Positions 1-6,541 of a stretch of 13,607 bases of DNA are shown here, piece after piece (position 1 is the stretch's first letter; each line of letters starts with the position of its first letter). Both the position numbers and the translations under genes were made by a program. Origin of the DNA: Thermoplasmata archaeon. GTDB lineage: Archaea > Thermoplasmatota > Thermoplasmata > Thermoplasmatales > Thermoplasmataceae. The notes under the pieces are model-generated. The model saw only the letters and a program-made list of their open reading frames with translations, was not told the DNA's origin and did no database searches. Location: assembly GCA_021816385.1 (NCBI GenBank), contig JAKAYJ010000015.1:1-13607 (forward strand), written 5' to 3'.

Positions 1-730
1 TTGCAACTATTGCACCTGATACGATGAATACCCCAAGCTGGATAGAATATGAATAAAACACATTCCCCAGTCCATCGAGTAGCCCTGCCAGAAGTCCAGC
101 ATAAATGGATGAAATTTTCAACCGGGCTTTCTCAGGCGGATGCTTGAGATTCAAACTTATGATCAGGACAAAGGCAAAGCCAATTAAACGCCCCAAAAAC
201 AGGGGAAGGGCACTGTAGTGAATCAGGAGGATAGATTCAGAAAGTGGTAGATAGTATATTCCCCATGATACGTTTGCAATCCCGGCTATTATCAAAAATT
301 TTCTCTTGGCTGGAGCATTCTGAATCGTAACAAGTACAGCTCCAAGAATTATAAGCAGGATACCTGCATACTCAAAATAATTCACCGCCTCCTTCAGGAA
401 AAAAATTCCTATGAAAATAACAATGATCTGCTGTACGTTAAGAGTTACACCCGTACTCGATAAAGATTCCACACCGAGTCCACGATAGAACAGTAAATAA
501 CCTGTGCCAAGAAACACACCGGAAAATACGCCTAATAATATAACGTCGGGACTGAATGGCCAGCCACCATCAAGGAAAACGAAAACAAGGATAGGCAACA
601 GTCCCATTCCCACAACAAAAACAGATATTCTGTCAGGTCCAAGATCATTGAGGCCCTTCTTGATCAGCGAATTTGAGCCTGTCCAGAGAAGAAGGACAAG
701 GAATGGTAGAGAAAAAATAAACAGATCCAT
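1..730 (-). CDS. EamA-family DMT transporter, 3' end outside window
   Basis: Reading the minus strand from ATG at 730 gives 243 residues with no stop before the window edge, so the C-terminus is missing. The protein starts MDLFIFSLPFLVLLLWTG and is almost entirely hydrophobic, with about eight membrane segments visible of the ten usual for drug/metabolite transporters. The first EamA repeat ends with the typical stretch KEAVNYFEYAGILLIILGAV (roughly residues 115-135), followed by a short basic loop (NAPAKRKF) and the second repeat. It probably exports or imports a small metabolite at the cytoplasmic membrane; the substrate cannot be read from the sequence. It is divergent from the exonuclease III gene, with a gap of about 78 bp and an AT-rich promoter element at 778-787. 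A GGTG stretch about 10 bases before the ATG could act as a weak ribosome site. Confidence 0.85.
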   Translation of the reverse strand, partial: MDLFIFSLPFLVLLLWTGSNSLIKKGLNDLGPDRISVFVVGMGLLPILVFVFLDGGWPFSPDVILLGVFSGVFLGTGYLLFYRGLGVESLSSTGVTLNVQQIIVIFIGIFFLKEAVNYFEYAGILLIILGAVLVTIQNAPAKRKFLIIAGIANVSWGIYYLPLSESILLIHYSALPLFLGRLIGFAFVLIISLNLKHPPEKARLKISSIYAGLLAGLLDGLGNVFYSYSIQLGVFIVSGAIVA

Positions 731-777
731 TTAACCCCGACACCAGATTCTGGGGAAGGACTAGGATGGTTAAAAAG

Positions 778-787
778 TTATATTATT
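778..787. promoter_or_regulatory. TATA-like element between divergent genes
   Basis: The run TTATATTATT is the only strong TATA-like sequence in the gap between the DMT transporter (minus) and exonuclease III (plus). Its centre is about 26 bp before the TTG at 809, the spacing expected for a leaderless archaeal transcript. Read on the other strand it could also serve the DMT gene, which would then have a leader of about 27 bases. Which direction it drives is inferred. Confidence 0.45.
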
Positions 788-808
788 AATACCTCCTGAA
801 GTATATAT

Positions 809-1600
809 TTGAAAAATGGAACTGATAATATGGTAGTTAAATTATATTCATGGAATGTAAATGGACTTAGAGCTTCAATGGACCATGGTTTAATGGATTT
901 TGTAGAATCGGTGAAACCGGATGTTCTCTGTATGCAGGAAACAAAGATAATGGGATCATCCCTTCCCGTTGAACTACTTTCGGCAGGATATAAATTGTAT
1001 ATCAATGAAGCAGAAAAAAAGGGATACAGCGGCACGATCACACTGACAAAGGTGGAACCACTGAGTGTAATGAAAGGCATGGGAAGCCAGAAATATGATG
1101 GGGAAGGGAGGCTGCTTACACTGGAATTCAGGGAATTCTTCCTTGTAAACTCATATTTCCCCAATTCAAGGAGGAATCTTGAAAGACTTCAGTATAAACT
1201 TGATTTCAACCGGGAATTTCAGGAATGGATAAAGGATCTGGAGAAGAGGAAGCCGGTCATAATATGTGGGGATTTCAACGTTGCGCACACCGAGATAGAT
1301 ATTGCAAGGCCAAAGGAAAACCAGAAGAACGCAGGATTCACAATTGAGGAGAGAACATGGATGGACAATTTTCTTGGTGATGGTTTCATCGATAGTTTCA
1401 GGATAACTCACCAGAATGAGGTAAAGTACTCATGGTGGTCTTATATGGGAAGGGCAAGGGAAAAGAATATAGGATGGAGAATAGATTATTTCATTATTTC
1501 CGCTGCCCTTAAGGGAAAGATGATTTCAGCAGACATAATGGATAATGTGAAAGGTTCAGATCACGCTCCAGTAACCATCTTCATGGATACTGAACTTTAA
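809..1600 (+). CDS. xthA: Exonuclease III / AP endonuclease
   Basis: This is a Mg-dependent exodeoxyribonuclease III-type enzyme that cuts DNA at abasic sites in base excision repair. Numbered from the TTG start (263 aa), the family motifs are all present: SWNVNGLRA (14-22), QETK with the metal-binding Glu44, GYSG (72-75), NSYFPN with the catalytic Tyr116 region, GDFN (154-157), WRIDY with Asp226 (223-227), and SDHAP with the catalytic Asp-His near 251-252. The overall sequence closely follows Methanothermobacter Mth212, which also cleaves at uracil; whether this one does is not visible. Two starts are possible. TTG at 809 sits 26 bp from a TATA-like box (leaderless), while ATG at 830 begins one residue before the region conserved in homologues and gives 256 aa. 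The gene converges on rmuC with a 60-bp gap that begins with a T-rich stretch. Confidence 0.93.
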   Translation: MKNGTDNMVVKLYSWNVNGLRASMDHGLMDFVESVKPDVLCMQETKIMGSSLPVELLSAGYKLYINEAEKKGYSGTITLTKVEPLSVMKGMGSQKYDGEGRLLTLEFREFFLVNSYFPNSRRNLERLQYKLDFNREFQEWIKDLEKRKPVIICGDFNVAHTEIDIARPKENQKNAGFTIEERTWMDNFLGDGFIDSFRITHQNEVKYSWWSYMGRAREKNIGWRIDYFIISAALKGKMISADIMDNVKGSDHAPVTIFMDTEL

Positions 1601-1660
1601 TTTTAAATGAGGTAGATGTCCAAACCAATATTCTCTCATGCAAGGCTGGAGCCGTATGAG

Positions 1661-2842
1661 TTAATCTGTTCTTTCTGTTGCGTTCCACTTTTCAGCAACG
1701 GGCTCCCTTGTTAATTCTTCCAATTCCTTGCCAGACATTGTTTCAGTTTTCCCAAGCTCGCCTATCTGGTTCATTCTTCTAAGTGATGGCAGGACCCTGC
1801 TTTCACTGAATGAAATAAGCGAATTATAATCCTTTACGAGAGAATTTATATTTTTCCCAATCCTTTCAACCCGTTCATACATCCCGTTCATTCTCTCATA
1901 GATATTCCCGGATATTTTCACCAGTTCTCCAGAATTTCTCAGCATTGAATCTTCCTTCCATGACATCTGGATCACCTTCATGAGTGCAAAGAAGGTAAGT
2001 GGGGTGGCCAGTACTATGTTGTTCCATAGTGCATAATCCAGAATTTCTGGATCTGTTCCAATGGCACCGTTGAGCATGCTTTCATGGGGCAGGAACATTA
2101 CTGTGAACTGGAATGAGCCTGGCACCTTCTCATAATATTGCTTAGAGCTCAGGTTCTTTATCTGTTTTTTCAGATCCGCTGCAAATTCCTTCATTATTTC
2201 AGATTTTTTTTCAGGATTCTCCTCTTCGAATGCTTCTATGAATTTCTTGTATGGGGCCTTAGAATCCACGATAACTTCCTTGGAACCCGGTAGGTGTATT
2301 ATCATGTCTGGTCTCTCACCTCCGGTACCCTGTACCTGTTCCTCAAAATCTATGTGCTCTGTGAGTCCAGCATTTTCCACAATCTTCCTCAGTGTTATCT
2401 CTCCCCATCTACCTCTGGACTGGGAATTTTTCAACATCTGGTTCAGCGCAAGTGTCTCCTGTCTTATCCTGGATGTTGTCTCACCAATTGTGTCCAGGAA
2501 ATTCCTTATATTTCCGTAATCTTCTCTCCTGATATTCTCTATCTTCTCTATCTGTTCCCTGTAATGTTTAAGTTCATCCCTCAGTGGGATGACCAGCGAA
2601 TCAATTTCGGATTTCTTTTCATCAAATATGGATGCGGTATTGTATGAAACACTCTTCAGCAGATTTTCTGTCATTTTTATATTCTGCTCACTGGCCTCCT
2701 TCAGGACATCTACAGAAATTGACTTAATTATATCCCGATCCACTGAAAGGCTGGGTTTTTTCCTGAAATGGAGATAGAAAAGTACAGATGAAACAATGGC
2801 ACCTGAACCAAATCCAGTGATGAAAACCACCAGCAAATCCAT
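1661..2842 (-). CDS. rmuC: RmuC-like DNA recombination protein
   Basis: The protein has an N-terminal membrane helix (LLVVFITGFGSGAIVSSVLF), a long charged helical region likely to form a coiled coil (about residues 35-140), and then the RmuC core. Numbered from the upstream ATG at 2863, core signatures are RGRWGE (150-154), GGERPDMIIHLPG (181-193), VIVDSKAPY (198-205) and FTVMFLPHES. The RPD Asp and the D-S-K triad fit the PD-(D/E)XK nuclease-like fold assigned to RmuC, which in E. coli limits recombination at inverted repeats. Two starts exist: ATG 2863 (400 aa) and ATG 2842 (393 aa). I prefer 2842 because a TATA-like stretch at 2864-2875 lies about 26 bp before it, whereas 2863 would directly abut that box. 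It is divergent from the radical SAM gene. Confidence 0.88.
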   Translation of the reverse strand: MDLLVVFITGFGSGAIVSSVLFYLHFRKKPSLSVDRDIIKSISVDVLKEASEQNIKMTENLLKSVSYNTASIFDEKKSEIDSLVIPLRDELKHYREQIEKIENIRREDYGNIRNFLDTIGETTSRIRQETLALNQMLKNSQSRGRWGEITLRKIVENAGLTEHIDFEEQVQGTGGERPDMIIHLPGSKEVIVDSKAPYKKFIEAFEEENPEKKSEIMKEFAADLKKQIKNLSSKQYYEKVPGSFQFTVMFLPHESMLNGAIGTDPEILDYALWNNIVLATPLTFFALMKVIQMSWKEDSMLRNSGELVKISGNIYERMNGMYERVERIGKNINSLVKDYNSLISFSESRVLPSLRRMNQIGELGKTETMSGKELEELTREPVAEKWNATERTD

Positions 2843-2863
2843 GGTATGACATGTGTATGACAT

Positions 2864-2875
2864 TTAAATTATTAT
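2864..2875 (-). promoter_or_regulatory. TATA-like element for rmuC
   Basis: On the minus strand this reads TAATAATTTAAA. Its centre is about 26-27 bp before the ATG at 2842, consistent with a leaderless transcript and deciding between the two possible rmuC starts. Confidence 0.45.
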
Positions 2876-2979
2876 CTATTCAACGGACTCAGGAAACAAT
2901 ACGATGTCTGTATAAATTGAGTTTTGCTATTTCTATATTGTCTGCTAGAAATAATTTACCTTAACATATTGGGGTATTA

Positions 2980-2993
2980 CTATTTATTTATAC
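2980..2993 (+). promoter_or_regulatory. TATA-like element for radical SAM gene
   Basis: CTATTTATTTATAC lies with its centre about 24 bp before the ATG at 3010. The spacing fits leaderless transcription and no ribosome-binding sequence is obvious between the box and the start. Confidence 0.5.
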
Positions 2994-3009
2994 GGCTTAT
3001 AGAGAGATT

Positions 3010-4122
3010 ATGGAAAGAGAGTATTCACCGGACTTACTGTTTATTGAATTAACAAAAGCGTGCGATTATAGTTGTGTACATTGCAGGGCCTCTTCCATCA
3101 CTGAAGTCAGTCCGGAAGAGATGAAAGGTTATGAAGTCAAGAAATTGCTGGAAAACCTTTCTTCCTCAATGGATCGAATGCCACACATCATCTTTACAGG
3201 TGGTAACCCATTGCTTCATCCGGATTTCTCAAGCATCCTGCAGGATGCATCCAGACTGCGATTGAGTTTTTCCGTGAGCCCCTCAGCTGGAGACTTTATG
3301 ACAGTGGATCAGATATTCCAGATGGAGGAATACGGTGTAAGTTCCATATCTCTTTCTCTTGATGGTATTCCGTCAACTCACGACCATATAAGGAACAGGA
3401 GGGGTTCGTTCAAGAAAACTGTAGAACTGGCAAGCCTGATCAAATCAGAGGGGATCAAGACACAGATAAATACCACTGTAATGGAGAGAAATATAATGGA
3501 CCTGCCATTCATCTTTCATACCCTGAGGGAACTTGGCATAAACATATGGGAACTGTTCTTCCTGATAAAGACAGGAAGAGGCATTTCAGAGGAACCAATT
3601 TCATCACAGGAAATGGAAGATGTGCTCAAATACCTGTACATGTTGAAGGTAGCAGGCTGTTCCATAAGAACTGTAGAGGCGCCTGAAATAAGCAGGATAG
3701 AGATCGAGACCATACGAAAGGGATACATGGAAGGTGGAACGCTTCTCAATGCCCTGGCAGTGGAAACCAGGAAGCTCACTGGCATTGATATATTCGATCT
3801 GGAAATTCCGGAGCAGTACAATCCCAGAAGAAGAATCAGGACACTCTTCGTTTCTTCTACCGGTGAAGTCTCAGTATCAGGCCTCTTCAACCTGTCCATT
3901 GGAAATGTCAGGGAACAGAACCTGAAGGACATCATAAGGGCGAGCCATGTTCTAAAAGAGATCAGTGATACGGGGCGGCTTATGGGGAAATGTGCATCAT
4001 GTGAGTTCAATGGAGTGTGTGGAGGATCAAGGGCAAGGGCATATGTAGAAACAGGCAATTTCCTTGAATCAGATCCATCATGTGCATATCTACCTCCAAA
4101 TACCATAAAGGAAATCAGATAA
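3010..4122 (+). CDS. Radical SAM protein with C-terminal Cys cluster (AhbC/AhbD/NirJ-like)
   Basis: The 370-aa protein begins with the radical SAM signature in TKACDYSCVHCRA: Cys18-x3-Cys22-x2-Cys25, which binds the [4Fe-4S] cluster that cleaves S-adenosylmethionine. TGGNPLLHPDF (about 63-73) is the glycine motif contacting SAM, and SISLDG lies further on. The C-terminus carries a SPASM-like cluster with Cys328, Cys331, Cys337 and Cys358 in CASCEFNGVCGGSRARAY, enough for one auxiliary iron-sulfur cluster. This arrangement and length resemble the haem-biosynthesis group (AhbC, AhbD, NirJ) and related uncharacterised radical SAM/SPASM enzymes. Which reaction it performs cannot be decided here, and no haem genes are nearby. 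Before the mobile insertion it lay 85 bp upstream of the MFS gene now at 8301, on the same strand. The insertion begins 13 bp after its stop codon. Confidence 0.85.
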   Translation: MEREYSPDLLFIELTKACDYSCVHCRASSITEVSPEEMKGYEVKKLLENLSSSMDRMPHIIFTGGNPLLHPDFSSILQDASRLRLSFSVSPSAGDFMTVDQIFQMEEYGVSSISLSLDGIPSTHDHIRNRRGSFKKTVELASLIKSEGIKTQINTTVMERNIMDLPFIFHTLRELGINIWELFFLIKTGRGISEEPISSQEMEDVLKYLYMLKVAGCSIRTVEAPEISRIEIETIRKGYMEGGTLLNALAVETRKLTGIDIFDLEIPEQYNPRRRIRTLFVSSTGEVSVSGLFNLSIGNVREQNLKDIIRASHVLKEISDTGRLMGKCASCEFNGVCGGSRARAYVETGNFLESDPSCAYLPPNTIKEIR

Positions 4123-4129
4123 TTTAAGA

Positions 4130-4135
4130 AAACAG
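4130..4135 (+). repeat. Left target-site duplication AAACAG
   Basis: AAACAG directly precedes the left inverted repeat and recurs directly after the right inverted repeat at 8223-8228. Six bases fits the 5-6 bp duplications reported for IS1634-type elements. The chance of a 6-bp match at exactly these two places is low. Confidence 0.8.
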
Positions 4136-4164
4136 CGTGACTTTACATCTTCTTTTTATTAGTA
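4136..4164 (+). repeat. Left terminal inverted repeat
   Basis: It starts CGTGACTTTACATCT and matches the reverse complement of 8194-8222 at about 24 of 29 positions, with the first 15 identical. It forms the left tip of the mobile cassette. Confidence 0.85.
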
Positions 4165-4206
4165 TATCATGGAACACGCAATTTAGCTATTTTCTGTAAA
4201 TCTGTC

Positions 4207-4219
4207 TGTGGGTACACAG
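4207..4219 (+). repeat. Left subterminal repeat TGTGGGTACACAG
   Basis: This motif lies 71 bp from the left tip. The related motif TGTGGGTGCAC lies 72 bp from the right tip in inverted orientation (8150 reading inward). With one extra base on the left (CTGTG-GGTA-CACAG) it is itself a perfect 5-bp-stem hairpin. It is a candidate transposase-binding site. Confidence 0.6.
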
Positions 4220-4238
4220 TATTTTCATATGTACACAA

Positions 4239-4248
4239 TGTATTTAGA
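4239..4248 (+). promoter_or_regulatory. Weak TATA-like element before first cargo gene
   Basis: TGTATTTAGA is centred about 23 bp before the GTG at 4266. It is a weaker match than the chromosomal boxes in this window, but the spacing agrees with them. Confidence 0.3.
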
Positions 4249-4264
4249 GAGAAGAGTTTGTTAG

Positions 4265-4281
4265 TGTGGGTGCACTATTAT
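4265..4281 (+). repeat. Extra subterminal repeat TGTGGGTGCACTATTAT
   Basis: It matches the reverse complement of 8134-8150 at 16 of 17 positions, better than the copy at 4207 does. It stands 129 bp from the left tip, so the left end carries two copies and the right end one. The proposed GTG start of the 156-aa ORF lies inside it. Confidence 0.7.
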
Positions 4282-4736
4282 CTGTGATGGCAATTGCCTT
4301 TCAACCAAATCAAGGGAGAGATTTACATTTAGGGGACGTACTCATCACCAATTTCAGTTCCGACTTGTATGGGCAGCTTCTAAGCATACAGTCCGGTATA
4401 TATTCACTATCCATGAAATATCTAGAAAGTGGAAATAAAACATTAACAACCCTTGGCATCTATTATCTACTTACAGCGCAATCGTTGACTTCTTTTATAA
4501 AAATTACACCAGACCACATTCTGAAACAAAAAGTAGTTATGACAGGGGTATACCTTATTGATGGAAACTTGGCTGCTTGCCTCGCAGAAATTGCATCATT
4601 AGGCGTCACAGGCATAGGTCTTGTTGCTGCTGCAGTCGCTTGTTTTTCTGGAGACATATTTGGGTGTATTGCTCTGTATGCGATTATCAATATTCTGCCA
4701 ATAGCAGAGGCCATTCTACTAACGCAGGATTGTTAG
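4266..4736 (+). CDS. Unrecognised cargo protein with four-Cys hydrophobic C-terminus
   Basis: I do not recognise this 156-aa protein. Residues 1-100 are mixed, with a helix-rich middle and no clear motif. Residues 103-155 are strongly hydrophobic and rich in Gly and Ala (GVTGIGLVAAAVACF, then CIALYAIINILPIAEAILL). All four cysteines lie in the last 52 residues: Cys105, Cys126, Cys134 and the C-terminal residue Cys156. Such a disulfide-capable hydrophobic tail recalls cysteine-rich archaeocins such as halocin C8 in style, but I see no alignment that proves kinship. The start is uncertain: GTG 4266 lies in a repeat of the mobile element, and ATG 4287 gives a 149-aa product. Neither has a convincing Shine-Dalgarno sequence. 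The next gene, a 4-TM protein, begins 10 bases after its stop, so the two are probably cotranscribed. It could encode a small secreted antagonist or a membrane protein. Confidence 0.6.
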   Translation: MGALLSVMAIAFQPNQGRDLHLGDVLITNFSSDLYGQLLSIQSGIYSLSMKYLESGNKTLTTLGIYYLLTAQSLTSFIKITPDHILKQKVVMTGVYLIDGNLAACLAEIASLGVTGIGLVAAAVACFSGDIFGCIALYAIINILPIAEAILLTQDC

Positions 4737-4746
4737 GTGGTCTTAC

Positions 4747-5139
4747 TTGAAAAATGCTAAATTCTTTAATAAATTTTACACAATATCAGAGGCTCTCGCA
4801 AGTATTTCATTACTATCGGTATTATTCACCATATTTAAGAACTTAAATTTGGAAAGCATTGTTCTATTCTTTTTACTGATTGGGCTTTTCTTGCTTTTGT
4901 TTATGAATAGTCTGGGTTATTTCGGTGGTAAAAAACATGGATATGGTTTCTCAAGTTTTGTTAATATCACCTCGTTACTAACTTTACTCTTTATAATGTT
5001 ATCAGAGATAGAACTATATCTTTATCTAAGAGGCTTCACAGATATAGTTGCAGTTGTGATACTTCAAGCGTTCCTGATTATAGTAGTTTTAATCGCAGTT
5101 AGGTTAGCATATTTAAATCATCCTTCTCATAATAGTTAA
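4747..5139 (+). CDS. Small four-TM membrane protein, cargo
   Basis: This 130-aa protein has four predicted membrane helices: about residues 12-30, 36-56, 66-86 and 98-120. A GGKKHGYG loop separates the second and third, and the tail is short and polar (NHPSHNS). I do not recognise the family. The TTG start is supported by AGGTGG at 4735-4740, a good Shine-Dalgarno match six bases upstream, and by the 10-base gap to the preceding gene. Translational coupling to that gene is likely. Its size and topology are like immunity proteins of bacteriocin or archaeocin loci, but this is an inference from context and many other small membrane proteins look the same. A hairpin follows 16 bases after the stop. 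Confidence 0.65.
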   Translation: MKNAKFFNKFYTISEALASISLLSVLFTIFKNLNLESIVLFFLLIGLFLLLFMNSLGYFGGKKHGYGFSSFVNITSLLTLLFIMLSEIELYLYLRGFTDIVAVVILQAFLIIVVLIAVRLAYLNHPSHNS

Positions 5140-5155
5140 TTTCTATTTCTTGTTC

Positions 5156-5176
5156 AAACTTCTTAGAAAGAAGTTT
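5156..5176 (+). terminator. Hairpin after the 4-TM gene
   Basis: AAACTTCTT and AAGAAGTTT form a perfect 9-bp stem with a 3-base AGA loop, starting 16 bases after the stop codon. No T-run follows directly, so it may be an RNA-processing or end-stabilising structure rather than a classical terminator. It separates the first cargo pair from the second. Confidence 0.4.
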
Positions 5177-5316
5177 CACCAAGAAAGGGGATTCTCAGAG
5201 ACCCGCATTTTTGATTAATGCAGATTAGCGGATTTCTTCGACCATAATTTTTCCCGAAAAAGTAGGCAAAAAGAAAAGGAAAACGCCATAAACGAAATAA
5301 ATATCTATTATTTTTT

Positions 5317-5337
5317 GGTGTTGCATTGTATGACACC
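5317..5337. repeat. Short inverted repeat GGTGT/ACACC
   Basis: GGTGT at 5317-5321 and ACACC at 5333-5337 flank an 11-base spacer, about 70 bp before the 376-aa gene. Within the 267-bp gap 5140-5406 this, the hairpin at 5156 and the promoter element at 5365-5388 are all I can see. The function is unknown and a chance match is possible. Confidence 0.2.
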
Positions 5338-5364
5338 GAACTCTCCCAGGCTGGAACGCTTCAT

Positions 5365-5388
5365 AACGTATCCATAACTATATACGTT
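5365..5388 (+). promoter_or_regulatory. TATA box inside a 7-bp inverted repeat (promoter/operator)
   Basis: TATATA at 5379-5384 is centred about 25 bp before the ATG at 5407, the leaderless spacing seen elsewhere in the window. It overlaps a perfect inverted repeat, AACGTAT (5365-5371) and ATACGTT (5382-5388), with a 10-bp spacer. A dimeric repressor bound there would cover the TATA and BRE region, so this is a candidate operator. Confidence 0.5.
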
Positions 5389-5406
5389 GTATTGTGATAA
5401 TAATTT

Positions 5407-6537
5407 ATGAACTTAAAAAATGGCCTCCGAGGAAAACTTATAATATCTATTTCTCTGATTGTAGTGGTTGCTCTTTCTGCTTTGTGGTTCTCTCCTGTTA
5501 CAAGCAATTCAGATTTGGTTCAAACTTCCAATTCTCATGTTGTTAACGGATATTCGCCTAACTTTGAAGCTGCCACATTTACTACACAAAATCAGAGTGG
5601 AACAGAAAATTCGATAGCCACTCTGTTTTTAAATTGGTTGCAGTCTAATGGACAAGCACAAGGCATTCAAAACACGAATGCATCAATCGCATTGTTTCAA
5701 GAATTTGTAAGTCAAAATCAGACGGCGGAAATGTATCTTCAGATTCTTACCAGTGAGGAACAAAATAACTATTCAAATGCTCAAAGTGCCCAGCAATCCT
5801 TGCAGTTAAAGGAGCAGGTTGTTTATTCTGGAACACCGATTAACGAAATAAATACTTCTACTGTCACTTCTCAGGGAACATTTCATGACCATAGCGTGTT
5901 ATACGAAGCGAACTTTAATGGAACCCAGTATGAAGTATGGGCAGTGAACGTTACTACGCCTACTGGTAGCGTGATAGACCCGTGGGTATGGGTCAACATT
6001 AATTATTATGTTTATCACGCCCCGTGGTACCTTGGGGGATGGTCTCTAACGTATGGTGAAAATGATAACTACAATGTGGAATTTACAGGTTCTGCTGCTC
6101 AATCGTTTTTCAATAATTGGGAAAGTACAACTACATACGCTGGATATGGATTGGCTGCTGCAGGGCTGGTCGCACTTTTCATACCGGTTCCGGTCTTGGC
6201 ACAAGCAATTGGAGCTGCTCTGATAATTGTAGGCGTGGGATTATTGTATGAGGCTTCAACAATGCTTAGCTACTATGAAAGCACTGGCTTTTCTTATATC
6301 CATCTGGATTTCGTTAATGATTACTTTTATCCATGGATTACACTTGTAGGTACGTTTGCATCATCTGTTGGTCTATATGGTTTGAACTCCAATGGAAACT
6401 CTTATACTTTTTGGTATAACGTACCATTTGTAGCCTATGGGGGTATCATGGGAGTCACTTTCAGTGCTGAGGTTTCCAGCGTTAATAATCAGTTTGTAAG
6501 CGATTATGGTAGCGGAAACTGGGTTTGGTTTAGTTAA
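5407..6537 (+). CDS. Exported, sequon-rich protein with hydrophobic hairpin, cargo
   Basis: I do not recognise this 376-aa protein. Residues 1-10 are basic and 11-28 form a signal peptide or anchor helix (LIISISLIVVVALSALWF). Residues 35-185 are polar and Gln/Asn/Ser-rich, with seven N-glycosylation sequons: N62, N91, N104, N121, N149, N171 and N181. That fits an extracellular location in an N-glycosylating archaeon. Residues 186-240 are aromatic-rich (WVWVNINYYVYHAPWYLGG). Residues 246-282 are a Gly/Ala-rich hydrophobic pair of helices broken by PVPV, like a membrane-inserting hairpin; the remaining 95 residues are aromatic and beta-like. There are no cysteines. The ATG at 5407 agrees with a leaderless start from the TATA at 5379. 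A small 3-TM gene follows four bases after its stop. Pore-forming toxin, surface protein and adhesin are all possible; a catalytic domain is not evident. Confidence 0.65.
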   Translation: MNLKNGLRGKLIISISLIVVVALSALWFSPVTSNSDLVQTSNSHVVNGYSPNFEAATFTTQNQSGTENSIATLFLNWLQSNGQAQGIQNTNASIALFQEFVSQNQTAEMYLQILTSEEQNNYSNAQSAQQSLQLKEQVVYSGTPINEINTSTVTSQGTFHDHSVLYEANFNGTQYEVWAVNVTTPTGSVIDPWVWVNINYYVYHAPWYLGGWSLTYGENDNYNVEFTGSAAQSFFNNWESTTTYAGYGLAAAGLVALFIPVPVLAQAIGAALIIVGVGLLYEASTMLSYYESTGFSYIHLDFVNDYFYPWITLVGTFASSVGLYGLNSNGNSYTFWYNVPFVAYGGIMGVTFSAEVSSVNNQFVSDYGSGNWVWFS

Positions 6538-6541
6538 GAAG

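Noticed and set aside
504..734. 76-residue plus-strand frame in the DMT transporter region
   Set aside because: Polar low-complexity antisense reading of the partial EamA gene, which has clear membrane-helix structure on the minus strand.
778..1411. Minus-strand open frames opposite exonuclease III
   Set aside because: They are antisense to a gene with complete family motifs and have no recognisable protein features.
2238..2777. Plus-strand open frames opposite rmuC
   Set aside because: Shadow frames of a well-supported coding sequence.
3516..4106. 196-residue minus-strand frame opposite the radical SAM gene
   Set aside because: It is fully antisense to the SPASM-like half of the protein, and no promoter or family resemblance is seen.
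3010..4736. Radical SAM gene as the maturase of the adjacent Cys-rich cargo protein
   Set aside because: The radical SAM gene lies outside the cassette end and target duplication, so their adjacency came from the insertion and is not evidence of function.
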